Numbered from the stretch's first letter, positions 47,074 to 60,583 are shown. The stretch is DNA of 64,000 nt from Pezizomycotina sp. ARF18 (GCA_002224055.1 AZLU01000151.1:36257-100256), one strand, 5' to 3'. Numbers and translations are program-made. The notes: generated by a model not told the origin, from the sequence alone.

Positions 47074-48642
47074 TCATGATCCCAGATACTCCTTCAAGTA
47101 CTCTACCCCTTCGTAATCCTTGAGATCTTCAAACTTAACGCCACTGTCTTGGTCCTCCCTTGTCCCCAGCGGTTTCACTATCCCCCCGCCGTCCCTGTAA
47201 TCCGCAAGGGAAGCCTCCAGCCTCTCCTTCGTCTCGGTTCATCGTTATACAGAACGCATATAGCATCAAACCCACCGGCTCCCGGTACAACGCCACCTAA
47301 CACACCGTCAATCTTCGCTACGGCATCCAGCAGCCTAGTCTGCGACGGCGGCTCCGTGTGTACCGTAGCTTCTATCCCATTTTCGCGAACACCGCCTGAC
47401 TATGGAATATACGAATTCTTATACTTGACAGAACGATCTGCTTCTCTTTTTCCTTCTCGTCGGCGAGCGTTGAAAACGCGTCTATGAGTAATTTGTTCGC
47501 AGCGTTAAGTTCGTTCCATACTTCTTCCGCTCCCGGTTGAGTTTTCTTCCAGTTAAGTACCTGTTTCACCATTCCCGGTGTTTCGGACCCGCCGACGACG
47601 TCGCACATCATTAATCGTATCCCGGACGGTATCCGCTGCGGTTTCACCGTCATCTTCCACTCCTCGCCGACGATCGAGCGCAGGTTCGACGCCCAGTACT
47701 TCGGGATATTTCGACTTCCTCGTCAAGCGGGGTGAAGATGTCTTCGGGAAACCGGGAGTACGCGCAGGAGCCGTACGTCGCTGCAGCCACGTCGAAACCG
47801 GAACCTACTTTACCTTGCGCGGCGCAGTGTGCAGCCTGAGCGAGGTTGTGCACATCACGCTTGAACGTCGGGTCGGACCGCGACTCCGGGGTGAAATGCG
47901 CGAGGAGGCATGCCGTCAGCGAGGTCACGAGGGACGCGGAGGAACCCAAGCCGGTTTTATTCGCGGACGATATGGGGATAGCGAGGTTGTTGAAGCGCGG
48001 GATTGGAGGGGAAGGTTGGAGTAGTAGTCGTTGTCCGCGAGGATGATTACGGTCGTCTTGGCGGGTAGAGTGGCGAAGGGTTTGCTGTCATCGTGGAAGA
48101 TGTAGGTGAGGACGTACCGGAGGGTGGTCTGACGAATTTGTTCGTCTTTGCCCTGTATTACAAATTTGTTTTTGAATTTTGGAGTAATTGAGTCAGCATG
48201 AGGTGGCAAGGAATTGTCCAAAAATGAATGTTCAATGCTCACGAGCGATTTTTTTGTGGAGAAATTATGAATTGACGAAATGATTCCGGAAGCACGGAAT
48301 GTCCTGGGTAAGTGTGCATGTGTATAAAGAAAGGTGTGCAACCCCCCCCCCCCCCCCCCCACACCTACCCTTTATCAGTCTGTGAAACCTCAATGCCGCG
48401 GCCGTCGTCGAGTTTCTGAACGGTATACTTCCAATCTGCGTCTTTGAACTGCGGGGACTTCACGACGACCGTCTTCGATTCGAGAGATCCGGCATCCGTT
48501 TTTGACTCGTGCGGGATGGCGAGGCAGTGTATCCTTGCGCTGAGGAGAAGACCAGTCCCGTGCACTTGGGGTCCAGAATTAGGTACCCACCGGCGACTAG
48601 GACCTTACCCGGGGCAGAAACTGCTGTGATATTTGTCGTCAT
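47074..48642 (-). CDS. ERG8: Phosphomevalonate kinase
   Basis: Converts mevalonate-5-phosphate to mevalonate-5-diphosphate in the mevalonate route to ergosterol and isoprenoids. GHMP kinase fold: ATG 48640-48642 opens MTTNITAVSAPGKVLVAGGY, then LILDPKCTGLVF and, one frame over, LSARIHCLAIPHESK. Intron 48153-48368 follows. The ATP-binding motif is GLGSSASLVTSLTACLLAHF (about 47890-47950) and VGSGFDVAAATYGSCAYSRF is the substrate-side motif (about 47740-47800). The rest includes MCDVVGGSETPGMVKQVLNW and GGVVPGAGGFDAICVLY. The end is VKFEDLKDYEGVEYLKEYLGS-stop at 47074-47076. Frame breaks lie near 48530, 48010, 47700, 47400 and 47180. Intron 1 carries a 19-G run directly behind its donor site. 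Confidence 0.94.
48342..48360. repeat. C19 homopolymer (G19 on the ERG8 sense strand)
   Basis: Uninterrupted run inside ERG8 intron 1, beginning eight bases after the donor GT on the coding strand. Confidence 0.95.
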
Positions 48643-50289
48643 ATCTTCTCGATATAGACGTTCTTTCAATTCAAAATACTTTCAAGCTTGAGAGAGATTT
48701 TATAGAAGCGGAATTTGAATTTACCTCGCGTGTGGGAGAAACAAAAAAAAAGAAACCTCAATTGAGGTGACGAGCGGGGCAATAATTCATGGCGCACGAC
48801 GACAAGAGAAAAAGAATAAGCAATTCTGCCTCTATCTTTTTTCTTTTTTTTTTTTTTTTTTTTTTTCTTGATCCTTTCCTTGAAAATCCTAGACATGCAG
48901 TAATATCTGCGGCTCAGAATTGCCCATACACATATCGAATGATCCGATATAACCGATCATCAACGGTGGACAAAAACGGCATGAAAGCGGTGATATCGAA
49001 GCTCCGTCTGAACTTGTGTGAATACCAAAGTAAATCCAAGCAATACTCACTCAATCGGTTATTACGACTTATTCCACAATATTCCTGAACATTCCCCGCC
49101 ATCTCGAATAAAGGCCCCTATTGGCTCGACTTGCTAAGCATTCCTCAAAAGTAATCTATTCGAAAAGAAAAAAAATATTTGCTCGTCTACTCTACGAGTG
49201 ACAAAATGAGATAGGTATAGCTCCATTATTCGTCCAAGGCATAAAAAACTTTTTTCTGAGTCGATATTGTCATCGATATCAGGAAAATTTTCTTTATCTG
49301 AGACCTCACTAGCTCAAACCTAATGAAGGAACCCGAGCAAGACAATAGAAGGGACAAGATCGGGAAAAGAAAGATGTCATCGAATGAAACCCTACAGGCT
49401 ACCTACCGCCAGTCTAGCGTTTGATGGTCGAAGAAAAGGCTAGCTAGGGTTTTATAAATTCTTCCCATTCCCTTTTTCCTCGAAAAAAAAAAAAAAAAGA
49501 ATTATGGTGGTCAGAAGACCTGTTCACATATCGAGAGAAGATTCGGAGATTAAAAAATATAAAAATTTTGCAATGAGGTGAATCAAGAAAGAATTCCAAT
49601 CCGGGAGAAAGGAGGAGGCACGGATGGTAAAGGGGGGAGCGCAGGGCCAGGCTTACTTTTAGGGTTCCCGATTTACCCATGGCCGATAATTTTTCGGGAC
49701 GTTAAAAATTTATTCCTTTAACCCAAAGAGTAAAAGGTTTCCCTCCTTCTTTCCCTTCCAACTACACCCCTCGCCTATATGTTCCTTCAGCGTTCAGTAG
49801 GATTCTATTTTTGTTAAGGGAGGATTTTTGCATAGTCGTGTCGTCAGCTAACAAAAGTAGGTTAGCACCTCGAACGACGCCTATTATTGGCTATGGGTTC
49901 GCATCGTATATACGAGGGCACAAAAAGCACGACGACGTAGGTACCATTATCGTGTCGTTATCAGGTCCTGCATCGCCCGTCACTCCTGCGAGGACCGATT
50001 GGATCTATCCAACTTCCCCAGGCCCGTCCGTTTGCCAACAAGGAGAGGCAAAAAATATCCAAATTTCCCCAGATTCCATTGAGGAAACTCTGTTCTCTTT
50101 TATTTCCTTTTGCTTTTTGATGTTGTTGACATGATTGTACCGCGGCAAGGCTTATCAAACCAGGAGACCAAAGTTGATTTTGGAGGGAAATGCGATACCC
50201 TAAATATGGAGAGCAAGGGAAGGGTTTTGTCGCAAAAAATTTTTTTTCTTTTTTTTTTTTTGCTCAGGGCTGATTCGAGCACCATGCGC

Positions 50290-50292
<3 letters not shown>

Positions 50293-50330
<38 letters not shown>
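50293..50330. repeat. T38 homopolymer
   Basis: Longest homopolymer in the window, within the ERG8-PPR spacer. Confidence 0.95.
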
Positions 50331-50819
50331 CTCTGGACCGGCATCCGTGCGAAGGAGAAATAGATCTTCCTCCAGGGGAGATCTTGCGCGTCTGTCAAAT
50401 TCTGTCAGGAAGAGTTATAGCGAGTCGTTCAAGATTATTATCATTGTCTTTGATACTTCCTTCTTTCAAGTTCTCTTGGCATGATATACCTTTTTTCCTA
50501 TTTGGATCCTTTTTTTTTTTCAAGATTCGGTCGAAATGATATGAATACAGTATATTCTTCTTGAAATATCCCAATTACTGTGTGAACATCAATCCCGAGT
50601 AGATGAGGGCGAAAGGCGAAAATGTATATATATTTGTATATATTCGATGGAAATACTGTTCTGCTCATTATCAATGTCATCAATCATCAATTGTATCACC
50701 TTCGTACAGACCAGCTATCGTGAAGAATGATAATAGTACTGCCTGATTGTGTATGATACTGCTTGGGTGAAAATGTAGAGAGATCGAGAGAGATAATTGT
50801 GTGTGGCGAGAAGGAAGAA

Positions 50820-50857
<38 letters not shown>
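50820..50857. repeat. (ATA)n microsatellite
   Basis: About twelve trinucleotide units; the reverse strand reads as poly-Ile/Tyr and is not coding. Confidence 0.9.
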
Positions 50858-50861
<4 letters not shown>

Positions 50862-51820
50862 GAATAAAATAAAAATAAAAATAAATTTGAATAAAATTAA
50901 ACTTGAAAAAAAAAAAAAAAAAAAAGGATTTGCATAAAAAGGAACCTCGAAACACAAAAAAAAATTTTTTTTTTACCCGAGTTTTTTTTTTTCCCCTCTC
51001 CTTCACCATCAACCATCCACACAGCAATCTTCCCACCAAAAAAGAGGGTTCAGTGAAAAATTTTAGAACCACCGCAAAAATTAAAAAAAAAAAAAAAAAA
51101 AGCAAAAGGAAATAAAAATAATTTATTTCTTTTTTAATCATCCATTGAACATCATCATCATCATCATCAACCTCATCACTACCATCATCATCAACTTTCA
51201 TTCTTTGATATCTACTGTTATATCAAAGTATATATATTTTCCCTATACTTCACTTAACGGCCCTTAACGGTCAATCTTTCGTTGAAGCTCGGCAATTTTC
51301 ACCCCGCCAAACCCGCCGACCTCCTACGAAAAATATCTTATCATCCCACATACAAATTACCTTCACGTCTCGCAAATTATACATCTTTGATCCCTTAAAA
51401 TCGAAGCTTCCAGAACTCGCGGAGAGAAGAGAAAAGCATTTCTTCCCCTTCTTATCCAATGAGACAACTGGATAAGTCTTCTATATATATTAATATATAT
51501 TAATTAGAAGACTAGATTGATCTAAGGAGTATCTATCTGAATAAAAAAAAAAGGTTGGTAATTGTGGAGCGGAAAGGAAATACTAGGGGAAAAAAAAAAA
51601 TGTACGTCTTCTCCCGGCTATCTTCAATTGCTTACAGGTGCAATTATTCCTGTGTCATCCAACATGAATATATACACTGACCTTCGATGCCCAATTCTTC
51701 ATGTACAGCAGTGTTTCTACTCTAGAATATCCTATTAAACACCTTTGTAAGAAATGGTGTTTAAACCTATAATAAGTAGTATCGCGCGTCAGCTCAGTGT
51801 CAAATCCCTCGCCCACGGAT

Positions 51821-54800
51821 ATGCACAGTCGTAGTCGCAGCGTCACAATCATCTTTCGCTTCCCAGACAGCTTTCCCCCTCGCCTGGAAACAAAACGGAC
51901 CCCCAAAGGCTTTCAAGGCGTATAGTGGGCGAATGCTGGCGGACGTGCTGATTACTCAACTTCCTTTGGCGGACACTCGAGTTCCGGTTCGCAGTATGCC
52001 GCATTCCACAACAACCACGACGATGAGTGGCAACACCGACAACCCTTCACCAGAGGAGGTTAGTACCGGTCAATGTTCTTGCCAAGGAAGGAGAGAGCAG
52101 CGATGGGCTCTCAAAACCAGCGGTCAAGAAGCGGTCGGCTTCGATGTCGTGCGTTCGAGATTTTTCAACATCGGCTCAAGAGGGACAAGCTGAGGATACC
52201 GCCGTATTATCTCAAATATCGGGGAGGAGCTGATACCGAATATAAATAATGTTTCCGTCGACCAACCCCAGCAGCAACAGGCCGCGGAGAGACAAGCCGT
52301 GACCGAAGAGGAGGCCATCGCAAACGCAACAGCGTCAGCTGCCGCTGAACCAACAAGGCTGCGCAGGCCGCCCCTGAGTCGTCCGATGCTGCAGCGGCGA
52401 CGGTGCCGTCGCCGACGACTTCCTCGCCCGAAGAGGAATCACGGACGAGTACGAGTTCCGCTGAGGCGCTTAATTATGCTGCAGAGGATGCGTCGTCGGA
52501 TCTGAGCGGTCAGACCCTTGTGAATATCTCCTCGTCGTCTCCGGTTTCGGTTGATGAATACATAAAGACGATGGACGCCCTCAAAGTAAAAAGCGAGTTT
52601 GAGCAGATCCGTGACCTCTTCCATTCTTTGTTGAAAAGGGTGTTACGCCGACGACTGCGTTGTTCGATTATCTTTTGCATGCCGTCACGCAGTTGCCGAT
52701 GACTGGTAGGGAGAGGTTAGCCTCGTTAGAAAGCTATTACGACCACATGGTGTCCCTCAGCCTCTTGCCTTCGTCGTACACGTACAGCATCCTCATTTCT
52801 GCCTTTGCGGACGGTGCGGAGACCGATACGAAACTAGTGAAAGAGTACGAAGCGGTAGAGAAGCGCAACGGTGGCTTTCTTATGCCTAGTGAACGACAGC
52901 TACTCGACGAAGCAAGGGCATCTACTAGTATGGAAACGGCGATGGCACTTTTCGCTGCTGGCTCAGAGCTCAACCATAGGTTTTCGGACGAAGCCTTCAA
53001 CATTCTCATTCTCGGCTGTGCGCAACGAAACGAAATACAATCGCTGGTTTCGGTACTGGGTATATGGAATCGCTCGGAGCCACACCGACACTGGAAGCTT
53101 ACGGCGAAATGATCAGGGCCTTCGGTAGGGATCAGGATATGAGCTCTGCTATCGATTGCTACAAGACTGCTATTGCGCAAGCCAAGGGCTGAAGACGAGG
53201 CGACTCATTTTCGCGGACGGCTTGTATCGAGAATTTGACGGATACGAGGACGATAGAGCTAGAAACACGACTTTCCGGTTTATTTGAATATGTTACTTGC
53301 TCAAGCCTATGTGCTTTCTGGAAAGGAAGCCGAGGCCCTTCAGTTCGTTGAGAATGCTGCTCGAAACGGATACGAAAGCGGTGAAGACCTCGTCTATTGG
53401 CTTGCTAATGCTTTCTTGATGAGGGGTGATCTCGATGGCTCCCTGAGATACCTTGACCAGCTAAGTCCCGAAAACCTGAAGAGGAAACCGGCGAGAGTTC
53501 TTTTTAACGAAGTCTGCGGAGCTCTCGCTGATGCTGGCCGAGCCGACGAAGCCCTTGCTCGATTTCAGCAATTGGCCGCCAATTCCAGTTGCTCGGAAAC
53601 GTCCACCGTCAGCATGGTTGCCATGTACCTCAGGCTTGGCGATCTGGACTCGGCTAGGGCTATTCTCGACGTAGCAATCCACAAGAAACAATCGTCCTCC
53701 GTCCAGCTGAACAACCTAGCCACTCTATTCGCACTCAAGGCTATTGAGGCAGGTCGGATTGACGAGGGCCTGGAATATTACGTGATGGGCGTTCTCGAAT
53801 CTTCGGTTATTAATGCGAATCTCCCGGAGCCGGTGACCGTGAACTTCTCTGAGGCATTTCCGTCATATTGTCATCTATAGACGTTAACGGTACGCTTAGC
53901 CAGTTACAAAGCCTTGCTTTGATGAATCTATACGATGGCTTGAGGATCTTCCCTGAAATTCCCGTCGCTCGTCGTCTTCTAGCGCCCTTTGAAGGTGTAC
54001 CTCCCGAAGCTCTCACCGCGGAACATTTCAACCTCCTCGTTCTGGTGCAGTCTGTTGTCGCTCAAGCCCCGGACGCTACATCAGAGGAGGTTGGCAAGTT
54101 GGAATACATGCTCGATCACGCTATGCAGAACCGTTTGCCTCTGTGGAACTTCCCGCGTCAATGGTCGAAAAACGGGAACCTCTTACTGGAATTCACAACC
54201 TGACCTTGGAGGAGCACGTTTTGCACAGCCCTTTCAACCTTCAAGCTCAGTATAAGCCAACTGAAGATATTGGATCAAATTTCAGCGCCTCAGTCGCAGT
54301 AATTGCGCCTCCTTTGGACCCCGATAGGCTATTCGAAGACCACGATCCTTACGCTGAAGGGCTCAATATCGCCAAATCCCAATCCCTCCATCGGTTCATG
54401 GAAGAAAGGTCCAGAGATAAGAGCGAAAGAATGTACAAGGCGAGGCAGCATGTCGTAGCAGCATTCCAAGGCCTCAGCGGGACGAAGACCATTTTCAACC
54501 TCACGTTGTTGCCAAAGCCCTTCAATTCGTTGTCAAGACTCGGAGCTCCTTAATAGCCAAGTTAGCAGCGGCCCGGAGCCCACTAGGAAAAGGAGAGGGA
54601 CCAATGGACGTTGGGTCAGCTTCGCACAATCTTTAGCGCCGCTCTCGCCCCTATCCCCTTCCTTCCTGAGTCTAAGAAAGTTCGATACGCTTGGTATATC
54701 ATATACGATGCCATGATTTCGGCCTGCCTCCAGATCAACTGTGTTGCCGAAGCTGAAGAGTACCGCGATCAAATGCTTCAACTCGGAGCTTCTCCATCGG

Positions 54801-55840
54801 CAACACGTACGGCCTCTTTATCGTCAACCTTAAGTCTCATTCCCCTTCGTATGACGAAGCCACCGAAGCTGTCAAGATTTTCGAGCGTGCGAAGAGGGAA
54901 AACGTCACACCCAGTTCGTTCCTCTACAATGCGCTCATAGGAAAGCTCTCCAAGGCGCGCCGATCGATGACTGCCTCATGTATTTCTCCGAAATGCGCGC
55001 CCTCGGCATACGCCCAACGAGCGTGACCTACGGCACCATCGTCAACGCCTTTGCCGCGTCAGCGACCAGCGCTTTGCAGAAGAGCTCTTCGAGGAAATGG
55101 AATCGATGCCGAATTACAAACCTCGACCGGCACCATACAACTCGATGATTCAATACTTTACCCACTCAAAGCAGGACCAGGCTAGGGCGCTAGAGTACTA
55201 CAATAGGATGCTAGAAAAGGGAATCAAGCCATCTAATTTCACTTACAAGCTTGTCCTAGACGCCTACTGCGCGTGCGAGCCCCACAATACGGATGCCGCG
55301 TTGGCCCTGATAGACCAGATGAAGAAAAACAAGATACCTATTTTCCCTATCCACTACGGATCGCTGATCTTCGGGCTCGGCGTCAAGCAACTCAACCTCG
55401 AAGGTGCAAGGACTTTTTACCAATCGGTGATCAACAACAACCGAAATCTTGTTGACCAGAGCATCTTCCAAAGCTGGGCAGAAGCGCTGACTGCGAACGG
55501 GAAGATGGAGGAGGCCGACAAACTCAAGGCGGAGATGAAACGCTCGAGAATCAGGATGACGCCCTACATCGCCAACGCCCTAATTAACGGATGGTCGGCC
55601 AAGGGCGAGATTAAAAAAGCAGAGGTCGAATACAACTCGCTGATCCGTGGCGAGGAAAACCTGCGCGAGCCGAGTACGTACGAAGCTATGGCAAAGGCGT
55701 ACGAGACCGTCGGAGATCACGATTCTGCTATGGCTGTCCTGAATGAAATGGCCGGTCGCATGTACCCCGCACCCGTCCTTACCAAAGTCATGGACATTGT
55801 TCGTGCGGACGGCAAGTACGAAGCTGCTCTAATAGACTGA
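51821..55840 (+). CDS. Mitochondrial pentatricopeptide repeat (PPR) protein, Cya5-like
   Basis: PPR proteins bind organellar RNA, each 35-residue helical hairpin reading roughly one base. Fungal members stabilise or activate specific mitochondrial mRNAs. The N-terminal third is a disordered Ala/Ser/Gln/Glu-rich region after a presequence-like ARDFSTS-type motif (about 52150). Helical repeats run from about 52570 onward: LFDYLLHAVTQLP, YDHMVSLSLLPSSYTYSIL, DEAFNILILGCAQRNE, AYVLSGKEAEALQFVENAA and GALADAGRADEALARFQQL. The clearest PPR units are at 55097-55840 (YYNRMLEKGIKPSNFTYKLV, YNSLIRGEENLREPSTYEAM). It ends ALID-stop at 55840. Eight or more frame changes occur. Size (about 1,300 codons) and layout resemble fungal Cya5-type COX1 translation factors, but the RNA target cannot be read. 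The start is unresolved (candidates about 51601, 51821, 51933). Confidence 0.75.
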
Positions 55841-57872
55841 ACAATTTATCCTTATGACCGACCTCCAACCGCGGGCCCGCCTAGCAGACAAGAATAACCG
55901 AACCAACATACGATGAAGGGATCCTTCGAGTCTTTTAAAAAGCCCATTCAGTATTATAATCGGCCCCTTTTTTAGTTCTTCATTTCCGTCTTAGCCTTTT
56001 CTTTTTTTTCACGTTTCTTTATTTCAAATGATTATTCTTTTCTCCTGTGAATGTTTCATACTTCACACTAATATTCGGGTTCGCTTACTATTCTCTGAAA
56101 TAAAAATTTCGTCCTTGTTGAAAATTTCCACTTGTATTTGCTTACCTTTAATTTCGCGACTGTTTTTTCTGTTTTTTGTGTATCCGATTTTCTCTTTCTT
56201 ATTTTTTCCAAATCTTCCATTTCGACCAGTTTATCTTATTCATATCCTCCGAAATAGTCAGCATGACTAACTACCTCCTCCATCGTTGTTCTATTTCATC
56301 CTTTCTCTACGGCGAAAAACATTGTCTTTGGAGTTTTTCCTTTTCTTCGTTTCTTTGGGCATATTTTTTTCGATTTTACTTCTTTCTGATTCTGTACTAC
56401 GGCGTTCAAATCATACAACGGTTACATATCTGGGTTTCTTTTTATTCCTCTTTCCGTCCTTGTTCGTTTTATTATTGGGCTGTGCGATTTCTCTTTGAGA
56501 CCAAAAAAAAGGAAATGTTGTTCTATATATCTATTTTTATGTCCTTGGATTCATGATTTTCCCGGAGAAAGGTTTTATTTACTGTTTTTACGAATCTCAT
56601 TTACTGGTCGATTTGCATAAGGATCATTTTCTCTTTCTATAATTTTTTCTTAGTATATTTTCAATCATATATTCACCGAAAGGTAGTTTCTTCAAAAGAG
56701 AAGAAAAAGAGAGAACCTCGAATGGAAAAGAAACGAAAGATCAGGATCTTTTCCCATTTCATCCCTAACGTCCCCTACGTCTCGAACCTCAATAGTCAAA
56801 AAAGGCAAAAGATCCTACTTCTTATCATACCTGTGCTTCTGCTCGTTGTGCATCTATGATACGGGGTTCTTTGGTTTTTGATTTCTTTTGCTTTTTCGTA
56901 TTTGGACGGGGTGCACTGTGCTTTGTGATATGTTTTTGATGGTGATTTTTTCAGATGAGTTCCGTTTGTTCTTTTCCTTCACTATAAGGTATAGATTACG
57001 AACGACGACGTCTCAAGAGGCATTACTACGGTATATATTTTGGGAAGGATATATATCTCCCTATTGCTCCTTACCAGAGGTACGATGAAAAGGATATCGA
57101 TGATTATGATGAATTATTTCTCCCTTTGTCTTTAATTTCCTTATGGCTATGAATTGGCGTTCCTTTAGGTGCTTTTGTTTCTTTTTTCTTTGCTGGGCAG
57201 CGTTATAGACCACAAAAAAAAAAGATCACTCTCAACTCCACTCTATACAGAAGATTCTTTGTTTATGAGTTGTCTACTTTGTAAATATATACCAGTATAT
57301 ATATATGTATATTTTATTGGTCTCTTTGTATATCAAAACTCTGGCTACTTGCCACCTGATACATGTAAATACTTATTGTATCTGACTGCCGCCTTTAAGT
57401 TAGGCGACATGTATAATATTATAACTTCACAGTACACTTATAGAAACTGAACATGGGATACGTACGATTACAATTGATTCGCACCTGGTATACGTAAAGC
57501 ACGCTTCTAGGGTGTTCCAAAACGATTTATATCAGGAAGTATATATGATAAAGGATTGCCACTATTTTAACTGGATTGTTACTATTCGTGGCACAACGAA
57601 AGAGGTGGAAATACTTTTTCTGAGGCTTAGTTAAAGACCCGTGATTTACGTGATCACTTGGCGGATGAGTGTCGCGAATTTCGAGTAGTTTTGTGTGGTG
57701 GAATTCGCGTCAGTTTTTCTTTCCCTTACTTCTTTTTATCAACCGTCCTTCGCCTCTGCTAAAATTATCTACCTCTGCTATCTAACCTCCCACCCCTATC
57801 CTTTGCCTTCAACATCAGGGGCTATTTGCGATATCCGATCAACAACTTCACAAGGACCCACCTATCCACGTT
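55841..57872. other. 2 kb T-rich spacer between PPR gene and MLH1
   Basis: Strongly pyrimidine-biased on the plus strand (56010-57200). Open frames here are Phe/Leu/Ser-rich and typical of T-rich DNA. No gene is supported. It should contain the PPR 3' UTR and MLH1 promoter. Confidence 0.55.
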
Positions 57873-60583
57873 ATGGCAGATACCAGCGACGATGCAGCTA
57901 CCGGCAGCAAGAGGAAAGCTACCGAAGAGCTAACAGAAGCTCCCGCGCCGCGACGGATAAAGGTACCAACAACGATCCGCTATTCCCTCCCTTAATTCTC
58001 CGTCATTTCGTATTGTAAATAAATGTGGGTACGACGAGTCTAAAGTTTTTATAGGCCCTCGACCAAGTAGTCGTAACAAGATCGCCGCAGGAGAAATCAT
58101 CGTCGCACCGGTCCACGCCCTCAAGGAGCTCATCGAGAACTGCGTCGACGCTGGAGCTACGCTGATAAACATACTCGTCAAAGACGGCGGGCTGAAGCTA
58201 CTGCAGATTGCGGATAATGGGTGTGGGATTAACGTCAGTTGCAATCTTGTCAGCTCTTATCGAAGTTACGGAACTTTGGTGGCTAATTGGTTCGTTTTTT
58301 ATTTTTATTTTTTAGCGAGATGATATGGAGATACTCTGCGAGCGTTTCACGACCTCCAAACTTACGAAATTCGAAGACCTGACGTCTATCGGTACCTATG
58401 GGTTCCGCGGGAGGCTTTGGCCAGTATAAGTCACATTGCACACCTGACGGTGACTACGAAAACGGCGAGCTCGGATTGCGCATGGAGGTAGGGCAGATTT
58501 TTCCCCGTTCCCAATACTGTGATCTATGCTCGAGGAGCTAAAATTTTTCATTTCTACAGAGCCGTATACGCCGACGGCAAGCTCGCTCCCGCGAAACCGG
58601 GACAGACGGCGGAACCGAAGCCCGTGGCGGGTAAACAGGGACTATAATAACCGTCGAGGACCTTTTCTACAATGTCCCGAGCCGACGCCGTGCGTTTCGA
58701 AATCCGAGCGACGAGTATACGAAGATCCTGGACGTCGTGGGAGGTATGCGGTGCACTGCAGCGGCGTAGCGTTTTCGTGCAAGAAGGTGGGTCGTTCACA
58801 CCGTCAGGTACCGCTCATTTTGGCCAATACAAGCTAACTGTTGTGGTTTGTATATTTGAATTAGCACGGAGAAACTCAAATGGGTGTCTCTACGCAAGCG
58901 AGCGGCCAGCTGTCGGATCGCATACGCCAGATCTACGGGAACCTAGTTGCGAACGAACTCATAAAGTTCGAGGTATCCGACAAGCCGCTCGGTTTCAGGC
59001 TTCGGGATGCTTCACGAACGCGAACTACAGCGTGAAGAAGACCACGCTATTGCTTTTCATCAATCGTAAGAGTCTAGCTACTTCTTGAGTTTGATATATA
59101 AAATGTATTCGCTGATCATTTGTGTGCAGACCGCTCCGTTGAATCAAGCGCCGTAAAGAAAGCAGTCGAATCCACGTACTCTTCTTTCTTGCTAAAGGTG
59201 GCCATCCGTTCGTCTACATATCCCTCGAAATAGAACCGCACCGCGTCGACGTCAACGTGCACCCGACGAAGCGAGAAGTCAACTTTTTGTACGAGGACGA
59301 GATCATCGATAAGGTATGCCAGTCGATCCAGGGCAAGCTCGCCGCGGTCGATACTTCGAGGGCTTTCCTATCGCAAACACTACTGCCGATGTCTATGCAG
59401 TACACTACGGAACAGGACTCGGCAATAGACCGTAAAAGCGGACAAGGGGATAAAGAAAAGGAGAAAAATCGAGCTCGAGTAGTAATAGCAAGACAATGTA
59501 CAAGCGCTACGACGCGGGTATGGTACGGACGGATGCCCGCGCGCAGAAGATCACGTCGATGCTACTACCAGCGCGGTCTTCTGGCTTGCAGTCGGAAGAC
59601 TCTTCGAACCTGGAATCGTCCGCGGCGATGTCCGAGCGATAGTGTCGTTGCCGGCGAGTACGAGCGGACGAATAGGGAGAGGGTATCAATCCGGCTTGCC
59701 AGCATAAAGAGCCTGCGGGCGGGCGTCCGGGACGCGGTGCATAACGGCTTACGGAGGTCTTTACGAACCATACCTTCGTCGGCGTCGTCGACGACCGGAA
59801 GAGGATCGTAGCGATTCAGAACAGCCTGAAGCTATACTTAGTCGACTACGGCGCCGTCAGCTACGAGTACTTTTACCAGCTCGGGCTGACGGACTTTGGC
59901 AACTTTGGGAAGATTAAGCTCGAGAATCCGATGATGCTGACGGATTTACTCGGTATTGCGGTGGAAGAGGAGAAGGCTGCCGCGGTGGAAGCTGCGTCTG
60001 AGGGTGTAGATATGGATGGCACGCCGACGCAAGTGGACGACGCCGCGTGGATAAACATAATCAACGTGACAGCGAAGCACTTGATGTCGCGGAAGGAGAT
60101 GTTGGACGAATACTTCTCCCTCGAAATAAACGAACAGGGCGAACTCATATCCATCCCGCTCCTATTAAAAGGATACATGCCCAGTCTCAGCAAGCTACCC
60201 GGTTTCTTACTCGGCCTCGGCCCGAAGGTGAACTGGACATCGGAAACAGATTGTTTCGAAACGTTCCTTAGAGAATTAGCGCTGTTTACCTTCCCGAGCA
60301 GTTACCTAACCCAGAGGACGCGGAAGCCATGTTGAGTGCGCGAGGATACGATGAGGAAGCCGACGCGAACGGTCCTGGTAGCAGTGGTGGCAATAGTCAA
60401 CCGACGAAAGAGGAAGCTCTGTTACACCTTGAAGCGAGGCGGAGGGAGATGGCTAAAGTACTCGAGACAGTCTTGTTCCCGGCGTTTAGGAAGCGCTTGC
60501 TGGCGCCCAAGTCGCTGTTAAAGAGCGTGACTGAGGTGGCGAACCTGAAAGGGTTATACAGGATCTTCGAGCGGAGTTGTTAA
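57873..60583 (+). CDS. MLH1: DNA mismatch repair protein Mlh1 (MutL family)
   Basis: GHKL ATPase and endonuclease-partner subunit of MutL-alpha/beta/gamma. ATG 57873 opens [19 protein letters not shown] with a short acidic/basic leader, then PRRIKALDQVV. Introns: 57963-58054, 58234-58315 and 58488-58559, with further introns near 58806-58862 and 59067-59131. ATPase motifs are [37 protein letters not shown] (Mg/ATP), GTYGFRGEALASIS and [35 protein letters not shown] closes the transducer domain. The C-terminal dimerisation domain includes [39 protein letters not shown] and a terminal FERSC (yeast-type enzymes end FERC). Single-base losses at about 58074 (VV-NKIAAG) and GGG 58409-58411 (FRG-EALA) break the ATP site; several more follow. 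The stop is TAA 60581-60583. Confidence 0.94.

Larger units (their letters stand above)
48643..51820. other. 3.2 kb AT-rich spacer between ERG8 and the PPR gene
   Basis: Divergent upstream region of both genes. It is rich in homopolymers: T 48844-48866, A 49483-49499, T 50293-50330 (38 bases), A 50907-50925 and A 51084-51101. It also has an (ATA)n run (50820-50857) and an ATC-type repeat (51151-51195). No open frame has recognisable content. A proximal ATG at about 51601 (MYVFSRLSSIAYR) could be an upstream exon of the PPR gene but stops quickly. Confidence 0.5.

Noticed and set aside
50680-51201. 173-codon frame with apparent transmembrane stretches
   Set aside because: Built from (ATA)n, poly-A and poly-T repeats read on the minus strand.
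57873-60583. Programmed ribosomal frameshifting in MLH1 and other genes
   Set aside because: Breaks occur at many unrelated sites, several per gene, without a shared slippery sequence or downstream structure.
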